In this document: piece after piece, positions 40,935 through 50,305 of the stretch
Layout of the letters: each line of letters begins with the position of its first letter
Position numbering within the stretch: position 1 is the stretch's first letter
IMG/VR virus record: IMGVR_UViG_3300035665_003403
Span: 84,825 to 148,824 of that record
DNA: 64,000 nt
Reading direction: 5' to 3' (one strand)
Source: a virus
Notes under the pieces: generated by a model
Database searches by the model: none
Told to the model about the DNA's origin: nothing
What the model saw: only the letters and a program-made list of their open reading frames with translations
Translations under genes and position numbers: made by a program

Positions 40935-42927
40935 TAAGCAATGTACATATTTAACTCATACTTTGTAGGCATACCATAAACTTGAATATTCAATTTTTGT
41001 TTAACTACTTTACCATTTTTGTACAAATCTAAAGAGTATTTGTTTGTAACACCTTCATTAGGTTTAGCTGGGCCTGTGGAAATTTGTCTAAACCAATCCC
41101 CCTCATCAATAGTGTAACCTTTAGATGTTGCATATTTTTCAGCTTCATGAACCGCACTAGTGAAACTATCATGGTAAATCTCATATGATGACTCTTTAGG
41201 TGTTTCAGAAACAGCTTTAGGTTTTGGCGCAACAGATGGGTTAACCTTAAAAGGACGTTCTCTCCTTTTAATTTTACCTGGAACTTTGGTTCCTGGGTCA
41301 GTTTTAGGCTTTGTTGTTGGTATTACCTCAGTTTCAGTATTATCTGTACTAAATGTTTCTTTTAATATTTGCATAATATGGTTTTTATCAAAGATACTAT
41401 TTTTTTCTTTAATTTCAAAATCCTCATTTAAATTAACTGATTCCACATTCCCATGTTCATCTGAATAACCACCTTCAGTATCACCATCATACCCAAATTG
41501 ACCCTCCAAGAAATGATACACTTCTTCCATATCATCAGCAGATGTCGATATGTGGTCCACAGCCCAAGCGTGTCCGTTAGCTATCAATGAATCAATTTTT
41601 TCTTTATTCATTGATAATAATTCATTAGTAACGTGATTTATGTTTTTTATATTTTGCCAAAACATATAATTATTGGATTCACGATTATCATCCTCATTAA
41701 TTGGAACACAATTAGGTACTTCTTTCCCATTCTTTTCTTTCATTCCCAATTGTTTATACCCACTCCAACAAGGATTTTGTTCATCCAAGATATCATTTGA
41801 ACCAGGTTGAAACATATTATTACGTTTAGGTTCACCAAAAATACTATTTTCATTTACAGCATCATCACCAAAATCTAACCCATCACCATCTGGTTCTGAC
41901 CCATCCTTTGAATTAGATTCGTCACCCTCTGGTTCTGATTCATCTTTAGAGCCAGATTTTTTAACTTTTTTTATGATATCATTTTGGTCTTCCTCATCCA
42001 TTTCGGATGTATGTGTTGCCGATAAAACTGAGTTTATAGCAAATTTTTCCAATTCAAGATTTGGTGAACCTTGGTCTTGTGTATATTGACGTATTGATTG
42101 ACCTAATTTCCCAGATAATTGTTGAATGTATTTATCTGGCTCTGATGCTTCATCAGCTTCAACACCAGCGTCAAATGGTTCTTTTTCAAATGAAAAATCA
42201 TCACCCGAATTATCAGGTGATGAGGTTGTGGTATTTGTAGGTTGTGGTGCAGCAGCTGGTTGAGCTGGTGCTGGATTAGGGTTTGGAACCTTAAGAGTGA
42301 ATTTTTCCTCTTTGATTACTTCACCGAATAGACTTTTTTTTTTACTTTTGGAGTCAAATCATCTATAATTGTATCGATGTTACCCATTACTTTTGCTATT
42401 GATAAGCCTTTGTGTTCTTTGATAGTTACGGGTTCTTTTCCGTATTCTTTATCTCTCATTTCTTCAATCATAGCTTCATTTTCAGTCAACTCGATATCAG
42501 CTTCTTCCATTTCAATTTCCGATACTATATTTTCAATAATTTCATCATCGTTTTCCAAGATGTTCGTTGATACATTTGTATCCAATGCTTCATTCAATGA
42601 AATAAATTTGAAATTTAATTCTTTGACAGCCTTAGCGTATGAAGGATAAGCTTGGTCTTTTTTGTTTTGTAGACCACCAATGTATTGGAAATCCTCAACA
42701 ACCAAATTTTTCTTTTTGTTTGCTGTCTTGATAAAATACTCGTGGTTTTCTCTAACGATACCATAAATTTTACCATCTGGTCCAATTTTTTGTAGTTCTA
42801 AGACGTAACGACTATTGTTAGTGTTTTCTGGAACTACATTCATTAATTCCATTATTCTATTTTTAACTTCATTACCTTTAAGTGTTAAAGGGTTTACATT
42901 TAATTTGTTTTTCATAATTTTAATCAT
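40934..42927 (-). CDS. Large acidic protein apparently produced by a -1 frameshift (664 aa)
   Basis: Two frames are joined at a run of ten A (reverse strand, 42334-42343). Frame 0 begins at 42927 and, if read straight through, stops at 42316 after 203 residues (MIKIMKNKL...VKKKVYSVK). The -1 frame, closed by a stop 18 bases upstream of the run, stays open from the run to 40934 (KKKSLFGEVIKEEKF...PTKYELNMYIA) and has no ATG until deep inside. Only a -1 slip joins them, giving 665 codons including the stop. The product has a Pro/Ala-rich linker, an acidic Asp/Ser region and a C-terminal globular part. Programmed frameshift, transcriptional slippage or a homopolymer error are all possible. Confidence 0.6.
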
Positions 42928-43190
42928 TAACCTAAAATAACACCAGACCCTAAAGCATAATTACCAGGGGTCATCACATTAATTGGTTCACCTAAGACAT
43001 ACACGTTTGCTGTTGAACTAATACTTCTAACATTAATATATAACGAACTACCAGCATTCATTGTTACAGCAACACCATTTATTGTTGGTGTTGCATTAGC
43101 ACCAGCATAAACCTGAGTATATGTGTGAGCCGTAAAATTAGCGTTTGTTGATAATACTATTATAGAATTTATTTGATTACTAATGGGCAT
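42927..43190 (-). CDS. Small structural-type protein, possible capsid decoration (87 aa)
   Basis: Starts MPISNQINSIIVLSTNANFT and continues with Val/Thr/Asn-rich strands (TPTINGVAVTMNAGSSLYI) and a final PGNYALGSGVILG. It looks like a single beta-sandwich domain of the kind used by small virion decoration proteins. No signal or membrane segment. It lies upstream of the frameshift gene and overlaps its start by 1 base. Confidence 0.55.
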   Translation of the reverse strand: MPISNQINSIIVLSTNANFTAHTYTQVYAGANATPTINGVAVTMNAGSSLYINVRSISSTANVYVLGEPINVMTPGNYALGSGVILG

Positions 43191-43206
43191 TGTGTTATTA
43201 TTTCTC

Positions 43207-43214
43207 TATAAATA
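43207..43214 (-). promoter_or_regulatory. TATTTATA promoter-like motif
   Basis: 16 bases before the start at 43190; would drive the long operon 43190-37781. Confidence 0.5.
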
Positions 43215-43254
43215 TAACAAAACACCCAAAAAATAAAATACATGAAAATAAAAT

Positions 43255-45078
43255 TTATCGATATAGGGTTAAATTACCTACTAATCTTTTAGAATGATTG
43301 TTAATATCCTTATAAACAATTTCATAAAAATAAATACCCTGTGGTGATTTAACCCCATTATATGTTCCATCCCACCCACTTAAATCATTTGACTCATATA
43401 TTTTTTCACCCCATCTATTAAACAATGATATTGTCAAATCTTTAAAATAAATTCCTTTAGGTTGGAATAAATCATTTAACCCATCATCATTAGGTGAAAA
43501 ACTATTAGGTACAAAGAACGTAGTATATTTACAAGGTTCAACTGTTATAACTAAAGAAACATCTGATAAACACCCATCCTTCTCAGTTATTACCGTTAAT
43601 TCATAAACTCCTATCTTATCAAAATCATATTGAAATATTGGTTGTGAGCCACGCTTAATAACACTACCATTTTTAAATAAAGCCCATGTATAATTAACTT
43701 CTTCATCACCAACAATGGTGTAGTTAAATTTAGTTTTATTATTATCACACAATTCAATAGTTTGATTACTCATGTCTGATATTGATAATAACAATGGGTT
43801 ATCCTTAACTAATATAGATGTTATCCCATTATATGAGCATGTATCCACATTGATAACGTAATCTAATATGTAATTACCACTTCTTGGTGGTGTTAAAATA
43901 TCATTATTAACGTATTGTCCAGACCAATTTATTGTATCCTCACCCGATAATTTTAATTGAGTCGGAAACCCAAAACATATTGGGTCTAGAGTTAATTGTG
44001 TTGGTGGTGTTTTCACCAATATACTAACCGAAGTATCTACTGAACAATTCATATTATCACCTATTAATGTGATAGCATTATAACCATAAGTCAGCAAATC
44101 AATATTAACTGAATCCACGTTACCAACTAATTGACTTCCTAAATACCAAGTAAATGAGTATAATGAATCTGGTGTGGTTACATAATACAATTGATTATAT
44201 GTTGTATCACAAAATTCTGTTGGCCCAATTATATTTGAAATGTTAGGTAGAAATAATAAATCAACATCAATGGTATCTGAATTACAATCATTAGTGTCGG
44301 TAGCGAATACTGATAAGTTAGATGTCAAGATGTTTTGGTACGGAATTGTTATTGAATCACCAATATAAACCGTACCTGGAGGTGTTAGAGTCCATGTAAA
44401 AACTAAGTTACTTGTATCTAACATAGTGAACATTTGATTTTCATTATAACAAATTAATGAATCAGTTATTGGTTGTAAATTATATGTTGGACATGGTTGA
44501 CCTATAATAATATTAGGGAAAAGAACCACAGAATCTGGTGGACATGGAAAATTACCAGTGTAACTTCCAGCAACATTATCAGCCAATGGTATTACATTAA
44601 AATTAAGTAACCCACCAATATTATTTCCGACTGTTGCATTTATACAAAAAGTCCAAACACAATTTCCTTGGTCACCAAAATCATCACCAGGGTTAAGTGG
44701 GTCATTAATTCCATTTATCATCCCAATTCCAGATTCAAAGAAAAATCCTGGACCAAAACTTTGAAATGGAAATACAGTCGATGTAGTTTGATTAACCCAA
44801 ACCCAATTCCCAACACCACCATTACAATTAACTGGAAATGATAATGGGGTTACACTATTCCAATTATTTGATAAATTAAAATCAAACCCCTCAAACCAAT
44901 TAATACCCACCATTGTAAAAGAATTTAATGTTACACATATTTGAACATTTGTGTTTGGTAAGTAATAATTATTATTAATTGGTGGTGGGGTTATCGTGTA
45001 TGTTATTGGTCCAAAACAAGGTTGAGATATTACCGAATTTGATATTAACAATAACAAGATAAAAATTATTTTTTTCAT
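43255..45078 (-). CDS. Secreted surface protein with type IX secretion (type B) C-terminal domain
   Basis: 607 residues. A clear Sec signal peptide (MKKIIFILLLLISNSVISQ) is followed by about 490 residues of Cys-, Asn- and Thr-rich Ig/PKD-like beta domains, for example CSVDTSVSILVKTPP. The C-terminal ~92 residues (FFVPNSFSPNDDGLNDLFQP, then FNRWGEKIYES, GWDGTYNG and SPQGIYFYEI) are the gliding-motility-associated/T9SS type B sorting domain found only in Bacteroidota. The product should be exported and attached to, or released from, the infected host's surface. A phage-type promoter motif lies upstream. Confidence 0.85.
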   Translation of the reverse strand: MKKIIFILLLLISNSVISQPCFGPITYTITPPPINNNYYLPNTNVQICVTLNSFTMVGINWFEGFDFNLSNNWNSVTPLSFPVNCNGGVGNWVWVNQTTSTVFPFQSFGPGFFFESGIGMINGINDPLNPGDDFGDQGNCVWTFCINATVGNNIGGLLNFNVIPLADNVAGSYTGNFPCPPDSVVLFPNIIIGQPCPTYNLQPITDSLICYNENQMFTMLDTSNLVFTWTLTPPGTVYIGDSITIPYQNILTSNLSVFATDTNDCNSDTIDVDLLFLPNISNIIGPTEFCDTTYNQLYYVTTPDSLYSFTWYLGSQLVGNVDSVNIDLLTYGYNAITLIGDNMNCSVDTSVSILVKTPPTQLTLDPICFGFPTQLKLSGEDTINWSGQYVNNDILTPPRSGNYILDYVINVDTCSYNGITSILVKDNPLLLSISDMSNQTIELCDNNKTKFNYTIVGDEEVNYTWALFKNGSVIKRGSQPIFQYDFDKIGVYELTVITEKDGCLSDVSLVITVEPCKYTTFFVPNSFSPNDDGLNDLFQPKGIYFKDLTISLFNRWGEKIYESNDLSGWDGTYNGVKSPQGIYFYEIVYKDINNHSKRLVGNLTLYR

Positions 45079-45092
45079 AGTTGTAATTTTAT

Positions 45093-45100
45093 TATAAATA
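45093..45100 (-). promoter_or_regulatory. TATTTATA promoter-like motif before the T9SS-tagged gene
   Basis: 14 bases before the start at 45078. A phage-type motif here argues the gene is integrated in the phage programme rather than a stray host gene. Confidence 0.5.
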
Positions 45101-45102
45101 CA

Positions 45103-45543
45103 TTAAGCCACATCATCTAAATTTATTCTCGTTTGTTTATAACTTCTATATTTGTACATAGCAATTTCTAAGATATCCAAAGATTCCAATAATCCAGACC
45201 TATCACAAAGATTAATGTTATAGAAAATCTTCCTATAACCATCACCACCATAAGGTAACTCAATTGGATTCTCGTTGATTGAATCAATATTCAATCCAAT
45301 TCTATTACAGTAATCTCTTATTGATGGAAATCTATCTTCTTTAGATGTGGTAAAGACCACAACATAAGCACCAGTTTCCTTGGCTATCTTAAGAATAGAT
45401 ATAACTCTAGCTATATCTGATTCATTATCTATTGTTTCGTTAGGTAGCAATGTTGAATCATAATCAACAGATATTATTATCTTACCATGTCTAACCCATT
45501 CGTTGAATAATCTATCCACATAAATATCCGTTCTTGAAATCAT
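45103..45543 (-). CDS. HAD-superfamily nucleotidase-like protein (146 aa)
   Basis: IISVDYDSTLLPNE near residue 22 is the DxDxT nucleophile motif of HAD phosphatases, and VVFTTSKEDR near residue 60 the second (Ser/Thr) motif. The size and the absence of a cap domain fit a small phosphatase, such as a 5'-nucleotidase of the phage nucleotide-metabolism operon. It overlaps the upstream 60-residue gene by 4 bases. Substrate not determinable. Confidence 0.65.
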   Translation of the reverse strand: MISRTDIYVDRLFNEWVRHGKIIISVDYDSTLLPNETIDNESDIARVISILKIAKETGAYVVVFTTSKEDRFPSIRDYCNRIGLNIDSINENPIELPYGGDGYRKIFYNINLCDRSGLLESLDILEIAMYKYRSYKQTRINLDDVA

Positions 45544-45722
45544 AATTCGTGTATAAAATAATCATTATTTGGTTCGTGGTCATTATCAGCTAAAAAATCC
45601 CTACATAAATCAGCAACCCATTTTTCTTGAAAACAACCTAGTGGTTTTTCTTCAGATACCTCACCAGTATCTGGATTAGTATATGTCTTAGTTAAAACTA
45701 ATTTAATTTCAAAGTCTTTCAT
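45540..45722 (-). CDS. Small protein in the thymidylate synthase operon (60 aa)
   Basis: Starts MKDFEIKLVLTKTYTNPDTG, has a single Trp and Cys (GCFQEKWVADLCRDF) and an acidic tail (DNDHEPNNDYF). ATGA overlaps join it to thymidylate synthase upstream and the HAD gene downstream. Unknown, possibly a regulatory subunit. Confidence 0.6.
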   Translation of the reverse strand: MKDFEIKLVLTKTYTNPDTGEVSEEKPLGCFQEKWVADLCRDFLADNDHEPNNDYFIHEL

Positions 45723-46549
45723 ATAGCAATTTCTAATTTGGTACTCAATGGTTGAATCCCATTAATACCTGTTATTGTAAAATCATCGATAGTATAATCA
45801 TAAAAGTTTTTATTTTCATTTAAGATTAACTTAGGTTGAATATCTAATGGTGTTCTACTTAATAGTTCATCTAATGCATCCATATGTCTATCATATACAT
45901 GTAAATTTTGAGTCAAGTGAACAAATGTACCAACCTTATAACCACAATGCCCAGCAATCATCATAAGCAACGCAACATATTGGATTTTATTGATTGCGCC
46001 AGCTGTCACATAATCATTACTTCTTTGAAGTAAAGTCATATCCAAATACAATTCATCACCAATTGACCTAACTGACCATAGTGTTTCGTAAGCACATGGA
46101 TTCAACCCTTTGCTTAGATTAAGGTCAAATTGTTGATACATGTTCAAGATATGTCTTCTACCAAATGGGTCATTAACCAAGCCATCTAGTAGGGTGTTCA
46201 TTAAATCCCATCTTCTAACAGTTTCACCATATCTACTCCCTATGGTTCCATCACCAATATCCCATTCATCCCACCAATTAATACCTAATTCTCTAGCAAC
46301 TTCTAAGCTATTAGATTGCTTTTGATAAATCCAAAACATTTCTCTAATTCCAGTCTTTACTGCTGTGTTTCTAAGTGTTGGAATTGGGAATTCCCCATTC
46401 TTTATATTATAAGTTTCAAATACCTGAGTAATGAATTTACTATGGGCTGGAGTTCCATCACTCCATTTAGGTCTTGGGTCTTGGTCCCAACAACCATATT
46501 CTTTAATTGTGGCAAGATTATTTAAATAATACCAATCTGCTTTGTTCAT
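45719..46549 (-). CDS. thyA: Thymidylate synthase / dUMP (hydroxy)methyltransferase
   Basis: 276 residues, typical length for ThyA. The catalytic Cys lies in LNPCAYETLW, the phosphate Arg/Ser in LLQRSND, the conserved Asn in AINKIQYVALL and the sugar-binding His/Tyr in NLHVYDRH; the C-terminus EIAI matches the family. The Asn (not Asp) at the N177-equivalent position indicates a dUMP, not dCMP, substrate. It methylates dUMP to dTMP or, like SPO1-type enzymes, hydroxymethylates it; the sequence alone does not decide. Confidence 0.88.
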   Translation of the reverse strand: MNKADWYYLNNLATIKEYGCWDQDPRPKWSDGTPAHSKFITQVFETYNIKNGEFPIPTLRNTAVKTGIREMFWIYQKQSNSLEVARELGINWWDEWDIGDGTIGSRYGETVRRWDLMNTLLDGLVNDPFGRRHILNMYQQFDLNLSKGLNPCAYETLWSVRSIGDELYLDMTLLQRSNDYVTAGAINKIQYVALLMMIAGHCGYKVGTFVHLTQNLHVYDRHMDALDELLSRTPLDIQPKLILNENKNFYDYTIDDFTITGINGIQPLSTKLEIAI

Positions 46550-46617
46550 GTTTTAATAAATTTTGTTTCCTATGTATTTTGTTATGTGATTTAATAATAA
46601 CCAAATTATTCTCATAA

Positions 46618-47061
46618 TTAAATGTTAACTAATTTGTGGTATTTGTCTAAGTAATTTACGATGGCATCTCTACAATCAATCAACGAAGTTGGATTAGGTG
46701 TACTCTGTGTTAGTATATCGTTACATAAATCAATTATTTTACAATAACTTTCTTTTTTCTCATTTTCCTTAAGAGCATTATATGTTTCTTCAATTTCTTG
46801 ATTAATTGGTTGTGTATCAACATTATCTAATTTTTTAAATGGATACTTTTTGATATGTGAGTTCAAGACTTTACCTTGACTCTCATCGATTTCGAATCTG
46901 GTATAATCTGTTACTGATACACCTTCATATAGATATTGACCACCAGTTTTAAATACCACGATTAATTCATTGTTAGATTGGTCATAAGTTGATGATGCGA
47001 TGTTTGATGACTTGTATAAGGATACAATCTTATCATCTTTGATTTCTTTTTTTAAAAGCAT
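46618..47061 (-). CDS. KTSC-domain protein (147 aa)
   Basis: Residues about 15-70 (SSNIASSTYDQSNNELIVVF, then GGQYLYEGVSVTDYTRF) match the KTSC domain, a small beta domain linked to RNA/ribosome-associated proteins in some families. The C-terminal half is helical and Asn/Asp-rich. It is divergent from the ClpC-like gene across a 134-base gap and ends 68 bases before the thymidylate synthase gene. Role unknown. Confidence 0.65.
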   Translation of the reverse strand: MLLKKEIKDDKIVSLYKSSNIASSTYDQSNNELIVVFKTGGQYLYEGVSVTDYTRFEIDESQGKVLNSHIKKYPFKKLDNVDTQPINQEIEETYNALKENEKKESYCKIIDLCNDILTQSTPNPTSLIDCRDAIVNYLDKYHKLVNI

Positions 47062-47122
47062 TTGTTTGTTTTAAATGATTATGTTATGTGCGTTAAAATT
47101 AATTTCACTACAAAGTTACTAA

Positions 47123-47130
47123 TATTTATC
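47123..47130 (+). promoter_or_regulatory. TATTTATC promoter-like motif
   Basis: 65 bases before the ClpC-like gene, in the gap divergent with the KTSC gene. Confidence 0.35.
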
Positions 47131-47195
47131 TAATAATAACCACGAACTATGTTTTTTTATATAAAAATTAGTAAGTTTGAAGAAAAATTACACAA

Positions 47196-49727
47196 ATGAG
47201 CATGGCAAAAAATAAAGCATCACAAAAAGTTAGTGATATCATGAAAGGGGCAATAAACGAAGCCAAGAATTTTTCAGATAATAAATTAAAACCAGAACAC
47301 ATCATGTTATCATTATTATATGATACAAATAATCAAGGGGTTCAACTATTGGAAAACATAAATGTTAATATTGATAATTTAATCGATAATTTAACAGAAC
47401 ATCTAAAAGCAACTCAAACAACTCCAAGATTATTTAGTTATAATAGAATTCCATTTTCACCAGAAACAACTAAATTAATGTCAAATATTGATAGAGAGTG
47501 TACTGGTGTATCTGATTCAATTATTGAACCAGTACATTTAATCTTAGCTATACTGATGATTAAGACACCAGTTACTAATATGCTATTTGATATGGGTGTT
47601 ACACACACTTCATTTAAAAACTTCTATATGACAACAAAAGAATCTCAAGGTTTTACGAATAAAGCATTTGAGGATGATGAATTTGGTGATATGAAATCAG
47701 ATAAATTCCAAAATAAACAAGGTATGAAAAAAGATTCTAAGACTCCAGCATTGGATGGATTTTGTCGTGACTTAACAAAAGCTGCTGAGAAAAAAGAATT
47801 AGACCCAGTTATTGGTCGTGAGAAAGAAATCAAAAGAGCATGTCAAATATTAAGTAGACGCAAAAAATCAAATGTGATTATTATTGGTCAACCTGGTACT
47901 GGAAAAAGTGCAATCGTAGATGGTTTAGCTCAATTAATCAAGGATGGAAAGGCACCTAGACCATTGATGAATAAAAAAATCTATTCATTAGATTTAGCAT
48001 CGGTTGTTGCTGGAACCAAATTCAGAGGACAATTCGAAGAACGAATGAAAGCCATATTAGAGGAATGCAAAGCCAATAAAGACATATTATTATTTATTGA
48101 TGAAATCCATACTATTGTTGGTGCTGGTAATTCATCAGGTTCATTAGATGCTTCAAATATTTTCAAGCCAGCTTTATCACGAGGTGAAATTCAAATTATT
48201 GGTGCAACAACACTAGATGAATACAGGGAAAATATTGAAAAAGATGCTGCGTTAACAAGACGCTTTCAATCTTTAATGGTTGAAGAACCAACCTTGGAAG
48301 AATGTAAAACAATTCTGATGAATATCAAGGATAAATATGAACAACACCATAAAGTAAAGTATACTGATGAAGCTATTGAAGAATGTGTTAAATTGTCGAA
48401 TAGATACATTATGGATAGAGGTATGCCTGATAAAGCTATTGATGTTATGGATGAATCTGGAGCTATCACAAATGTTAGTATTGAAAAACCAGAAAATATT
48501 AAACATCTAGAGAAGTTAAAAGCGGATATAATCTTAAAAAAATTATCTGTTGTTAATCAACAACGTTATGAAGATGCGGCTAAATTAAGAGATGAGGAAA
48601 AACTCATAAATGAAAATTTAACCAAAGCAATGGATGAATGGAATAAACTATTATCTGAAAATGTAACTATTGTTGATGTTGATATGGTTTCTGAAGTTGT
48701 ATCCATGATGAGTGGTGTTCCAGTTACTAAGTTATCAATCCAAGAAAATAAAAAATTAGCTAATATTGATAAAGAATTAATTGGAAAAATTATTGGTCAA
48801 AATGATGCTGTTATTAAAATTTGTAATGCTATCAAAAGAAGTAGAATTGGAATCAAGAATAAACAAGCCCCAAGTAGCTTTTTATGCTTAGGCCCAACAG
48901 GTACAGGTAAATCACTTTTAGCTAAGTTGTTAGCTGAATACATTTATGGTGATGGTGAATCTTTGATTAGAGTTGATATGTCTGAGTATGGTGAGAAACA
49001 TAATGTTGCTAGATTAATCGGTGCGCCTCCAGGATATATTGGTCATGAGCAAGGTGGTCAATTAACTGAAAAAGTTAGAAGAAAGCCTTATTGTGTTTTA
49101 TTGTTGGATGAAATAGAGAAAGCACATGACGATGTATTCAACATTCTATTACAGGTATTAGATGAAGGTCACTTGACTGATGGGTTAGGTCGTAAAATTA
49201 ACTTCAAAAATTGTTTGATTATAATGACATCAAATATTGGGGTTAAGGAATTAAATGAGTTTGGCCCTTCAGTCGGATTTAAGACTACAAGTAATATTCT
49301 TTCAGAAGAAACTAGAGTTACCGATGTAATTCATAAAGCCTTAAAGAAGAAATTCAAACCAGAATTCTTAAATAGAATTAGTGAAACAATTATATTCAAT
49401 CCATTATCGGAAGAAAATATCAATTCAATTATTTATAATGAGTTAGCTAAATTACAATCTAGGTTGGTTGAAATGGGTTATAAGTTAAATGTTGAACCAG
49501 AAGCTGTTAAATATGTTGCACATGAAGGTTATGACCAAGTATATGGTGCTAGACCATTAAATAGAGCTATTGAACATTTGATTGAAGACCCAATCGCTGA
49601 TGAAATTCTAAATGGCAATATCAAAGATGGTTCAACAATAACGGTTAAATTAAAGGATGGGGTTATATTTATAACTAACGATAACCCAAAACCTAAGAAG
49701 AAACCAACTAAAAAAGATGTCATCTAA
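47196..49727 (+). CDS. ClpC/ClpA-like AAA+ unfoldase with ClpP-docking loop
   Basis: 843 residues. An N-terminal Clp repeat domain (1-150) is followed by AAA-1 with Walker A GQPGTGKS at 231-238 and DEIHT near 302. A short UVR-like middle (residues 440-490, RYEDAAKLRDEEKL) and AAA-2 with GPTGTGKS at 566-573 and LLDEIEKAH follow. Residues 692-696 read SVGFK: the (V/I)-G-(F/L) tripeptide loop by which ClpC/ClpA dock on ClpP; ClpB lacks it. I infer use of host ClpP to degrade host or phage proteins, or an unfoldase role in assembly. Confidence 0.9.
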   Translation: MSMAKNKASQKVSDIMKGAINEAKNFSDNKLKPEHIMLSLLYDTNNQGVQLLENINVNIDNLIDNLTEHLKATQTTPRLFSYNRIPFSPETTKLMSNIDRECTGVSDSIIEPVHLILAILMIKTPVTNMLFDMGVTHTSFKNFYMTTKESQGFTNKAFEDDEFGDMKSDKFQNKQGMKKDSKTPALDGFCRDLTKAAEKKELDPVIGREKEIKRACQILSRRKKSNVIIIGQPGTGKSAIVDGLAQLIKDGKAPRPLMNKKIYSLDLASVVAGTKFRGQFEERMKAILEECKANKDILLFIDEIHTIVGAGNSSGSLDASNIFKPALSRGEIQIIGATTLDEYRENIEKDAALTRRFQSLMVEEPTLEECKTILMNIKDKYEQHHKVKYTDEAIEECVKLSNRYIMDRGMPDKAIDVMDESGAITNVSIEKPENIKHLEKLKADIILKKLSVVNQQRYEDAAKLRDEEKLINENLTKAMDEWNKLLSENVTIVDVDMVSEVVSMMSGVPVTKLSIQENKKLANIDKELIGKIIGQNDAVIKICNAIKRSRIGIKNKQAPSSFLCLGPTGTGKSLLAKLLAEYIYGDGESLIRVDMSEYGEKHNVARLIGAPPGYIGHEQGGQLTEKVRRKPYCVLLLDEIEKAHDDVFNILLQVLDEGHLTDGLGRKINFKNCLIIMTSNIGVKELNEFGPSVGFKTTSNILSEETRVTDVIHKALKKKFKPEFLNRISETIIFNPLSEENINSIIYNELAKLQSRLVEMGYKLNVEPEAVKYVAHEGYDQVYGARPLNRAIEHLIEDPIADEILNGNIKDGSTITVKLKDGVIFITNDNPKPKKKPTKKDVI

Positions 49728-50211
49728 AACTCTAATAAAAAATCAGTTAAGAGAATTATTTTCATCAATAAGTGATTCAGAGTGGATTAGTGCTTACACT
49801 AATAAAATTAATAATTTAAGACATAATCTATTATCTAATGTAAAAGATAATCCAGATTATGTCTTTTTATTAGGTAAAAATGTAATAAAATTAAATTACG
49901 GTGAATTTAATAAATGCGAAACCAACACTTATAAGTTTATAAAAGAAAAACTACTTAGTGGTGAGGATTTTTATTACCCAGTTGGTGGCTTTGGGTTTGA
50001 GGGTAAAGAATTAGTCCCAATTGAACACTGGTGGTGTTATAACGCTCAAACAAAACAATTTTTAGATGTTACACCATGTGTTGGTGAAGATTTTAGATGT
50101 TATGCTGGTATTATTAACTATGAATTAAATAATGATATTAAAATGACAAATAATGTTTTTGATGTGGATTTTTTTAAAGGTGGTAATGTATATCATAAAT
50201 ATTTTAAATGA
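49717..50211 (+). CDS. Hypothetical protein (164 aa)
   Basis: Overlaps the ClpC-like gene by 11 bases, so the two may work together. It contains YPVGGFGFEGKELVPIEHWW and FLDVTPCVGEDFRC, an aromatic/His/Cys-rich core reminiscent of papain- or transglutaminase-like folds (Cys, His and Asp in the right order are not proven). No signal or membrane segment. Confidence 0.5.
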   Translation: MSSKTLIKNQLRELFSSISDSEWISAYTNKINNLRHNLLSNVKDNPDYVFLLGKNVIKLNYGEFNKCETNTYKFIKEKLLSGEDFYYPVGGFGFEGKELVPIEHWWCYNAQTKQFLDVTPCVGEDFRCYAGIINYELNNDIKMTNNVFDVDFFKGGNVYHKYFK

Positions 50212-50281
50212 TTACACGTAAAAATTACATAAAATACCCCACGATAAATGGATTGATGTTTAAAACAGTGGTTTCTAATTA

Positions 50282-50289
50282 TATTTATA
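50282..50289 (+). promoter_or_regulatory. TATTTATA promoter-like motif
   Basis: 16 bases before the metallopeptidase gene at 50306. Confidence 0.5.
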
Positions 50290-50305
50290 TTAATATTATT
50301 CCATA

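Noticed and set aside
40934-42052. Stand-alone gene starting at TTG 42052
   Set aside because: The frame is open for a further ~290 bases upstream to the A run, so the TTG is not a natural start; treated as part of the frameshift gene.
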